Part shown: piece by piece, positions 58,972 to 64,000 of the stretch
Numbering within the stretch: position 1 is the stretch's first letter
How the letters are laid out: every line of letters begins with the position of its first letter
Source: Hyphomicrobium_A sp036559705
Lineage (GTDB): Bacteria; Pseudomonadota; Alphaproteobacteria; Rhizobiales; Hyphomicrobiaceae
Assembly (NCBI GenBank): GCA_036559705.1
Contig: DATBSP010000048.1
Coordinates: 1-64,000 of the forward strand
DNA length: 64,000 nucleotides
Direction of reading: 5' to 3'
Translations under genes and position numbers: made by a program
The notes under the pieces: model-generated
Told to the model about the DNA's origin: nothing
The model's input: the letters and a program-made list of their open reading frames with translations, nothing else
Database searches by the model: none

Positions 58972-59481
58972 ATGAACACGCTAAAGAAGCGCCGCTCGTT
59001 TGAGGCCGATCACTTCCGCAAGTTCTTGCTCGTTATCGACGAGAGCCCGGAGGTCGAGAGCGCGCTTTACTACGCGGCGAGCCGCATGCAGCGTTCATCG
59101 GGAGCGCTCGTCATGCTGTACGTGATCGTGCCGCAGGAATTTCAGCACTGGATCAACGTGCGCCAGCAGCAGGTCGAGGAAGAGACGACCAAGGCCAAGG
59201 CGCTGTTCCGCCTCATGCGGCGCAAGCTCAACCTCGCCGGGTACGAAAACGTCGCCTGCGAGGAAATCGTTCGCGAGGGCGCCAAGGGCGAGGAAATCCG
59301 TAAGCTGATCGACGAGGACGAAGATATTGCCGTGCTCGTGCTGGGCGCCTCGACCGATGCGGCTGGCCCCGGCCCGTTGGTCTCCTCGCTGGCCACCAGT
59401 GGCGCCATGGGTAGTTTCCCGATCCCAATAACCATCGTGCCGGGGTCGCTGGCCCTGGAGGAAGTCCGCAGCCTGGACTAA
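58972..59481 (+). CDS. Universal stress protein (UspA family)
   Basis: A 169-residue UspA-fold protein. FRKFLLVIDESPEVESALYYA is the first strand and helix. Near the C-terminus, LVLGASTDAAGPGPLVSSLA replaces the usual G-x2-G-x9-G(S/T) nucleotide loop in modified form. The final PIPITIVPGSL closes the sheet. ATG 58972 is chosen; GTG 58939 is possible. The trpS-usp-nfu order is usual in the Hyphomicrobiales. The specific role is unknown. Confidence 0.88.
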   Translation: MNTLKKRRSFEADHFRKFLLVIDESPEVESALYYAASRMQRSSGALVMLYVIVPQEFQHWINVRQQQVEEETTKAKALFRLMRRKLNLAGYENVACEEIVREGAKGEEIRKLIDEDEDIAVLVLGASTDAAGPGPLVSSLATSGAMGSFPIPITIVPGSLALEEVRSLD

Positions 59482-59597
59482 AACGGCTTGCAGGCTCTCG
59501 ATATCTGGCTCCGGATAGCCTATCTTAGAGCCATTCTAAAGAGATCTCACCGCCGGCTCGCAGTGGCCGGGCGATGTCAACACGGAAAGGCCACCCG

Positions 59598-60152
59598 ATG
59601 TTCATCCAGACCGAGGCAACCCCCAACCCGGCAACGTTGAAGTTCATCCCCGGAAAGTCCGTGCTTGCCGACGGTACCGCCGACTTCACCGACAAGGGCG
59701 AGGCGCTGGCGTCGCCGCTGGCTTCGCGGCTATTCGACATCAAGGGCGTGCGCGGTGTGTTTCTCGGCTCCGACTTCATCTCGGTGACCAAGGGCGACGA
59801 GGAATGGCAGCACCTGAAGCCGATGATCCTCGGCGCCATCATGGAGCATTTCATGTCGGGTGCGCCGGTCGTGGCGGAGACCGCCAACGACGAGGCCGCC
59901 GCCACATCCTATGACCCGGAGGACGAAGCCATCGTCGCCACCATCAAGGAATTGCTCGAGACGCGCGTGCGTCCGGCGGTGGCACAGGACGGCGGCGACA
60001 TCACCTTTTCGGGGTTCCGCGACGGTGTCGTCTATTTGCACATGCGTGGCGCGTGCTCGGGCTGCCCGAGCTCCACGGCGACGCTGCGGCACGGTATCGA
60101 GAACCTGCTACGGCACTTCTGTCCGGAAGTGCAGGAGGTACAGGCCGTCTGA
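59598..60152 (+). CDS. nfu: NfuA-type iron-sulphur scaffold/carrier
   Basis: A 184-residue protein with an N-terminal Nfu_N domain (FIQTEATPNPATLKFIPG) and a C-terminal NifU-like domain. The cluster ligands are C153 and C156 in RGACSGCPSSTATL. This is the mitochondrial NFU1-type layout, unlike E. coli NfuA, whose N-domain is A-type and degenerate. It delivers 4Fe-4S clusters to late targets such as lipoyl synthase and SdhB. GGAAAGG precedes ATG 59598. A strong terminator follows. Confidence 0.95.
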   Translation: MFIQTEATPNPATLKFIPGKSVLADGTADFTDKGEALASPLASRLFDIKGVRGVFLGSDFISVTKGDEEWQHLKPMILGAIMEHFMSGAPVVAETANDEAAATSYDPEDEAIVATIKELLETRVRPAVAQDGGDITFSGFRDGVVYLHMRGACSGCPSSTATLRHGIENLLRHFCPEVQEVQAV

Positions 60153-60177
60153 GCCTGATGCGCCTTATTCAATAAAG

Positions 60178-60203
60178 CCCCGTCGCTTCGGCGGGGTTTT
60201 TTT
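60178..60203 (+). terminator. Rho-independent terminator after nfu
   Basis: CCCCGTCG (60178-60185) pairs with CGGCGGGG (60189-60196) with one G-U pair, around a CTT loop. It is followed by seven Ts (60197-60203). It ends the nfu transcript and separates it from tsaB. The next 226 bases up to 60429 hold no other gene I can support. Confidence 0.92.
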
Positions 60204-60429
60204 CTTCGATATGAAACCAATGAGAACGACCATGTCGCAGCCGTGCGGCGTCCTTCGCCGGCAGCAGCATCAGATCGAATTTCCTGTGCAACCTCGGGTA
60301 TGGCGAGCCATCGGTGTTGAAGCCGCGATCGCCGCGCCCAGCTTCGATGAAATGGCGAAGATCGTTTGAAATACGCCCTTCATTTTCGGATGGTGAATCC
60401 GCCGTGCTCTGCGTATAGGGTTGCGGCCG

Positions 60430-61125
60430 ATGAACATTCTGACCTTCGACACTTGCTTTGACGGCTGCTCGGTGTGTGTCGCCGAGCGGCACGGAGAGGC
60501 CATCGTCAAACTCGGCGCCATGATGGAGCGTTTCGAGACGGGCCACGCCGAGCGCCTCATACCGATGATTGGCGAAACCATGCAAATGGCGGGTTTGAGC
60601 TTCGATCGGATCGAGCGCATCGCCGTGACGGTCGGCCCCGGCACCTTCACGGGGACGCGTATCGGCGTTGCCGCGGCGCGCGCTCTGGCGCTCGCCTCCA
60701 ATACCAAGACTGTCGGTGTCTCGAGCCTCGCGGTGATGGCGAAGGTCGCCAGGCGCGAGATAGCCTCCGAGGCCGTGGCGGTCGTTGTCGACGCGCGGCG
60801 CGGTGAAGTCTACGCGCAATTGTTCGGTGTCGGCGACGCGCTTAGTGCCAAATCGCCACCGGAGCTCCTCTCGATCGATGAGGCCGCGCAGCTGGGCGGC
60901 GTTGGTTCCATCGTATTCGTCGGCTCGGGTGCCGCATCGGTCGCTGCGGCCGCTTCGCGCGACGGCCGCCATGCGGACGCGCGGCTGCCCGATCTCTTGC
61001 CCGACGCCATCGCCCTGGCGCAGATCGCAGCAACCCTGGAACCGTCTGAGGCACCCCTCGTCCCCTTCTACCTGCGGCCACCGGACGCCAAGGTTCAGGA
61101 CGGTAAGGCGATTGCGAGAGCTTAG
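60430..61125 (+). CDS. tsaB: tRNA t6A biosynthesis protein TsaB
   Basis: A 231-residue TsaB (YeaZ), the regulatory partner of TsaD in threonylcarbamoyl-adenosine synthesis. ILTFDTCFDGCSVCV is the degraded ASKHA N-terminus. TVGPGTFTGTRIGVAAARAL is the TsaB signature that contacts TsaD. ATG 60430 is preferred to TTG 60421. It lies just ahead of rimI, a very common pairing. TsaD itself is 53 kb away in this window. Confidence 0.94.
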   Translation: MNILTFDTCFDGCSVCVAERHGEAIVKLGAMMERFETGHAERLIPMIGETMQMAGLSFDRIERIAVTVGPGTFTGTRIGVAAARALALASNTKTVGVSSLAVMAKVARREIASEAVAVVVDARRGEVYAQLFGVGDALSAKSPPELLSIDEAAQLGGVGSIVFVGSGAASVAAAASRDGRHADARLPDLLPDAIALAQIAATLEPSEAPLVPFYLRPPDAKVQDGKAIARA

Positions 61126-61128
61126 AGC

Positions 61129-61611
61129 ATGACCGCCGCCACCCCGCTCGATCCGAGGAACCTGAGCCTGCTGTGGGCGAGCCCGGAACGCGCCGACGAG
61201 ATTGCGGCGCTTCACGCGCGTCTATTTGATCCGGCTTGGGATGCCGAAAGCATTACCCGGTCGATAGAGCATCCGGCGTCCGCATCTTTCATTGCCCAGA
61301 TACGAGAGCCGCGCGCTCTGGCCGGCTTCGTCATTGGCCGCATCGCTGCCGACGAGGCGGAGATCCTGTCGATCGGCGTCGCCCCCGACTGGCAACGGCG
61401 TGGCATTGGCCGACAGATGGCCGAGGGCCTCGTACGCGCGGCACGCCGCGCCGAGGTCAAGCGGCTGTTCCTCGAGGTTGCTGCCGACAATGACGCCGCA
61501 ATCGCTCTCTACGAGGGACTAGGTTTCAAGATCGTGGGTGCGCGCAAGGCGTACTACCAACGCGCAGGTGGCGTGAACGTCGACGGCGTCATCCTCGCGC
61601 TCGGTTTATAA
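61129..61611 (+). CDS. rimI: Ribosomal-protein-alanine N-acetyltransferase RimI
   Basis: A 160-residue GNAT enzyme. The acetyl-CoA motif is LSIGVAPDWQRRGIGRQMAE. VAADNDAAIALYEGLGFKIV and RKAYYQRAGG are conserved for RimI, which acetylates the N-terminus of ribosomal protein S18. Its start is three bases past the tsaB stop. Substrates other than S18 are possible in alphaproteobacteria. Confidence 0.93.
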   Translation: MTAATPLDPRNLSLLWASPERADEIAALHARLFDPAWDAESITRSIEHPASASFIAQIREPRALAGFVIGRIAADEAEILSIGVAPDWQRRGIGRQMAEGLVRAARRAEVKRLFLEVAADNDAAIALYEGLGFKIVGARKAYYQRAGGVNVDGVILALGL

Positions 61612-61710
61612 GTCGACGAAGTTGGCCGGTAGGTCCGGCTCCCGGTGGACGGCCGGCGCCCACTTTCTTATAAAGCGCTCATCGAGCGAAAGCGGAGTGA
61701 TCGCCGCCGC

Positions 61711-62154
61711 ATGGCCGATTTAGGAAATCTGGGATTGAGCCGCATCGAACTCCTGTGCGCCGAGCAGGGGCTGCGCATGACAGGTCAGCGGCGCGTCATC
61801 GCCCGCGTGTTGTCCACAGCGAAAGATCATCCCGACGTCGAGGAAGTCTACCAGCGCGCCAACGAGATCGACCGGCGCATCTCGCTGTCGACCGTCTATC
61901 GCACGCTGAAGCTGTTCGCGGAAAAAGGCATCCTCGAGCGCCACGACTTCGGCCATAAGCGAGGGCGCTACGAGGAGGCCTCGCGCGGCCACCACGACCA
62001 TCTCATCGATATGGAAAGCGGGCGGGTGATCGAGTTCCGCAACGAGGCGATAGAGGCGCTGCAGGATAGGATTGCGCGCGAACTCGGCTTCAAGCTCGTT
62101 GGCCATCGGCTCGAGCTTTACGGCGTGCGCGCCAAGCCGGCGAAGAAAGCGTGA
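61711..62154 (+). CDS. fur: Fur-family transcriptional regulator (Fur/Mur type)
   Basis: A 147-residue Fur-fold protein. LRMTGQRRVIARVLSTAKDHP is the winged-helix recognition region. ISLSTVYRTLKLFAEKGILER follows. The metal site RGHHDHLIDMESGRVIEF includes H94, H95, D96 and H97. No CxxC structural zinc pairs are present, as in alphaproteobacterial Fur/Mur, which often responds to manganese instead of iron. Targets cannot be read from the window. GTGA overlaps the next gene. ATG 61711 is preferred over an upstream start at 61645. Confidence 0.92.
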   Translation: MADLGNLGLSRIELLCAEQGLRMTGQRRVIARVLSTAKDHPDVEEVYQRANEIDRRISLSTVYRTLKLFAEKGILERHDFGHKRGRYEEASRGHHDHLIDMESGRVIEFRNEAIEALQDRIARELGFKLVGHRLELYGVRAKPAKKA

Positions 62155-63056
62155 CGCGCGCCCATGCAAAGCGAGTTGGCGCGTTTCGCGGCGGGGCAAT
62201 TCTCGCCGCCTTCTTCGCGTTGACGCTACCGCTAATGCCGCTGCAGGCGCTCTTGCTGCGCATCGATACGAAGCGAGCGCGCGCCTTTCCGAATTGGTAC
62301 CACCGCCAGGTCTGCCGATTGCTCGGCGTGCGCATCCACCTCGACGGCGAGGTCGTGCGCGGTCGCCCTGTGCTACTCGTCGCCAATCATACGACATGGC
62401 TCGATATCCCTGTGCTGTCGGCCGTTGCGCCGGTTTCCTTCGTCGCCAAGAAGGAGGTTGGGACGTGGCCATTTGTCTCGACGTTGGCGAGGCTGCAGCG
62501 GTCGGTGTTCGTCGATCGCACGCGGCGCACGGCGGTGGGGCAGGCAGCCGGTGAGATTGTCGCGCGCCTGGCGCAGGGCGACTCCATCGTACTGTTTGCC
62601 GAAGGCACTTCGAGCGACGGCAACCGCGTTCTCCCGTTCATGACCTCGCTGTTTGCCGCGGCGGCGCCGTCACCCGGAGAGGGCCAGGCCGCGCCGGACG
62701 CCGTCGTGCAGACGCTTTCGGTCGTTTACACGCGGCTGCACGGGCTGCCGATAGGCCGCGCGGATCGCCCCGGCATCGCATGGTACGGCGACATGGAAAT
62801 GCGGAGCCACGCCTGGGAACTGCTCAAAGCTGGCCCCCTCGATGTGCAGATCCGCGTCGGCGCTCCGGTGCCGCTAACGAGCTTCACTGACCGCAAAGAC
62901 TTGGCGCGGCATAGCGAAGCACAAGTGCGCGAGCACGTCGTTCGTATCTTGCGCGCGCGCCCCGCGGAGGAGGCCATAATCATTGCTGCGACGGAAGATG
63001 CGCCGTCTGCGGTTAGGGCCCGCGTTGCGGGGGAGACCGGGCAGAAGTGGGTGTAA
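62151..63056 (+). CDS. Lysophospholipid acyltransferase (PlsC/OlsA-like)
   Basis: A 301-residue acyltransferase from GTG 62151, overlapping the fur stop. An N-terminal membrane helix is at about 13-36. The catalytic HX4D motif is ANHTTWLDIPVL with H80 and D85. The glycerol-phosphate site is VLFAEGTSSDGNRVLPF. Such genes act either as PlsC, acylating lysophosphatidic acid, or as OlsA, acylating lyso-ornithine lipid. OlsB at 36.5 kb makes the latter possible, but location between fur and miaB is a usual alphaproteobacterial context for either. The C-terminus from about 270 is unaligned. Confidence 0.88.
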   Translation: MTRAHAKRVGAFRGGAILAAFFALTLPLMPLQALLLRIDTKRARAFPNWYHRQVCRLLGVRIHLDGEVVRGRPVLLVANHTTWLDIPVLSAVAPVSFVAKKEVGTWPFVSTLARLQRSVFVDRTRRTAVGQAAGEIVARLAQGDSIVLFAEGTSSDGNRVLPFMTSLFAAAAPSPGEGQAAPDAVVQTLSVVYTRLHGLPIGRADRPGIAWYGDMEMRSHAWELLKAGPLDVQIRVGAPVPLTSFTDRKDLARHSEAQVREHVVRILRARPAEEAIIIAATEDAPSAVRARVAGETGQKWV

Positions 63057-63089
63057 GCCGACGCCGTCCCTTTGGGGGCTGGACAAAGC

Positions 63090-64000
63090 GTGTCCAATAA
63101 GGCTGTCGTTGCGCCCCGGCAAACGCCACAGGCACGCTGTTTGATGGATGATCGGCTGATAACGGAAGCGATTGGGACTGAGCACAGCGATGCGTTCGCC
63201 GCGCTGGCCGAGGCATCGCGTATAACGGCCGCTGGGCCGAAGGTCTTCATTCGCACCTTCGGCTGCCAGATGAACGTCTATGATTCCGAGCGCATGACCG
63301 AGGCGCTTTCGGCGCGCGGTTATTCGCAAACCGACGCGATCGAGAATGCCGATCTCGTCGTCCTCAACACCTGCCACATTCGCGAGAAGGCTGCCGAGAA
63401 AGTCTACTCGGACCTCGGACGCATCCGCGTGCTGAAAGACGAGCGGGCGACGGCCGGCAACCATACGGTGGTCGCCGTGGTTGGCTGCGTCGCCCAAGCC
63501 GAGGGCGCCGAGATCGTGCGCCGCGCTCCCGCCGTCGATCTGGTCATCGGGCCACAGAGCTACCATCGGCTGCCGGAACTCGTCGCCCGCACGCGCTCAG
63601 AAAATCGCCCGCTGGTCGAGACGGTATTTCCCGAGGAGGAGAAGTTCGCGCATCTGCCGCAGCGAGCTCCGACGCGGGCGGTGACGGCGTTTCTCACCGT
63701 GCAGGAAGGTTGTGACAAGTTCTGTACGTTCTGCGTCGTGCCTTATACGCGCGGCATGGAGTATTCGCGCTCAGTCGCCGACATCGAGCGCGAAGCTCGC
63801 TCGTTGGTGGCGAGCGGTGTGCGCGAGGTGACGCTGCTCGGGCAAAACGTCAACGCCTACCACGGCGATGGACCGGACGGCCGCACCTGCTCGCTAGCCG
63901 ATCTCGTTCGCCATCTGGCGCGCATCGCCGGGCTCAAGCGGCTGCGCTACACGACCAGCCATCCGCGCGACATGAGCGACGATCTGATCGCCGCACACGG
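63090..64000 (+). CDS. miaB: tRNA-2-methylthio-N6-dimethylallyladenosine synthase MiaB (partial)
   Basis: The first 303 codons of MiaB, cut by the window end. GTG 63090 opens the frame; ATG 63144 is an alternative. The N-terminal UPF0004 domain has three cluster cysteines C59 (RTFGCQMNVYDSERM), C95 (NTCHIREKA) and C133 (VVGCVAQAEG). The radical-SAM motif EGCDKFCTFCVVPYTRG has C208, C212 and C215. The enzyme methylthiolates i6A37 of tRNAs. It is same-strand with fur and the acyltransferase. The TRAM domain is outside the window. Confidence 0.95.
   Translation, partial: MSNKAVVAPRQTPQARCLMDDRLITEAIGTEHSDAFAALAEASRITAAGPKVFIRTFGCQMNVYDSERMTEALSARGYSQTDAIENADLVVLNTCHIREKAAEKVYSDLGRIRVLKDERATAGNHTVVAVVGCVAQAEGAEIVRRAPAVDLVIGPQSYHRLPELVARTRSENRPLVETVFPEEEKFAHLPQRAPTRAVTAFLTVQEGCDKFCTFCVVPYTRGMEYSRSVADIEREARSLVASGVREVTLLGQNVNAYHGDGPDGRTCSLADLVRHLARIAGLKRLRYTTSHPRDMSDDLIAAH

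Noticed and set aside
1..64000. Prophage, insertion sequence, CRISPR array, rRNA operon or replication origin
   Set aside because: No transposase, integrase, phage structural gene, Cas gene, spacer array, 16S/23S sequence or DnaA-box cluster was seen on either strand.

Overview
The window is GC-rich, densely coded chromosomal DNA from an alphaproteobacterium. The gene families and gene order fit the Hyphomicrobiales (Rhizobiales), for example a Hyphomicrobiaceae/Xanthobacteraceae/Bradyrhizobium-like lineage: hemC-hemD-mitofilin-hemY; htpX-rsmB-heparinase-like-purH; mutS-glnD-murJ-trpS-usp-nfu-tsaB-rimI-fur-plsC-miaB; a Bradyrhizobium-type palindromic intergenic repeat; and genes for ornithine lipid, polyhydroxybutyrate and SDHAF4. 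The placement is inferred from gene content; no marker phylogeny could be run. No rRNA, CRISPR array, prophage or intact insertion sequence is visible. Two tRNA genes are present, Thr-CGT and Gly-GCC.

Layout. 0-1.4 kb: the tail of a receiver-domain protein, a degraded stretch with small gene remnants, tRNA-Thr and a small secreted protein. 1.5-6.7 kb (minus): a haem operon hemC-hemD-mic60-hemY. 6.8-13 kb (plus): tsaD, gpsA, an EVE protein overlapping an ETF-beta-type lysine methyltransferase, a DUF1761 protein, acsA and a small ribbon-helix-helix protein, ending in a good terminator. 13-17.5 kb: an alpha/beta hydrolase, an amine oxidase/NmrA pair, an extensin-like protein and an SDHAF4 homologue. 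17.6-24 kb: htpX, rsmB, heparinase-like, purH and an acetyltransferase. 24-30 kb: cell-envelope genes (a Pro/Ala-rich membrane peptide, a secreted amphipathic-helix protein, an MFS transporter, a lemA-TPM-TPM operon) and an orphan ParA. 30-34 kb: tRNA-Gly, a secreted Cys-rich protein, proX, and a thioredoxin/TPR, LON-domain and Trm112-like group.

33.9-43.8 kb is a signalling region: a hybrid histidine kinase, OlsB, a GGDEF-EAL protein, a frameshifted FadL-type porin remnant, and then the most interesting locus. That locus holds a LqsR-like response regulator, a CqsS/LqsS-type six-helix sensor kinase and a CqsA/LqsA-type autoinducer synthase. Together they look like a complete alpha-hydroxyketone (CAI-1/LAI-1-like) quorum-sensing circuit in an alphaproteobacterium. 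Regulator and sensor are divergent across 98 bp. Sensor and synthase converge with a 132-bp tail-to-tail overlap. A perfect 27-bp palindrome lies upstream of the synthase.

44-64 kb is mostly housekeeping: a glutathione transferase, intracellular PHB depolymerase, malic enzyme, mutS, glnD, an OmpA-like protein, rhomboid protease, murJ, trpS, universal stress protein, nfu, tsaB, rimI, fur, a lysophospholipid acyltransferase and the start of miaB, cut by the window end. TsaD and TsaB (t6A), MiaB (ms2i6A), RsmB and RimI make RNA and ribosome modification a recurring theme. HemC, HemD, HemY, Fur, Nfu and the SDHAF4 homologue link haem, iron-sulphur and respiratory-complex biogenesis.
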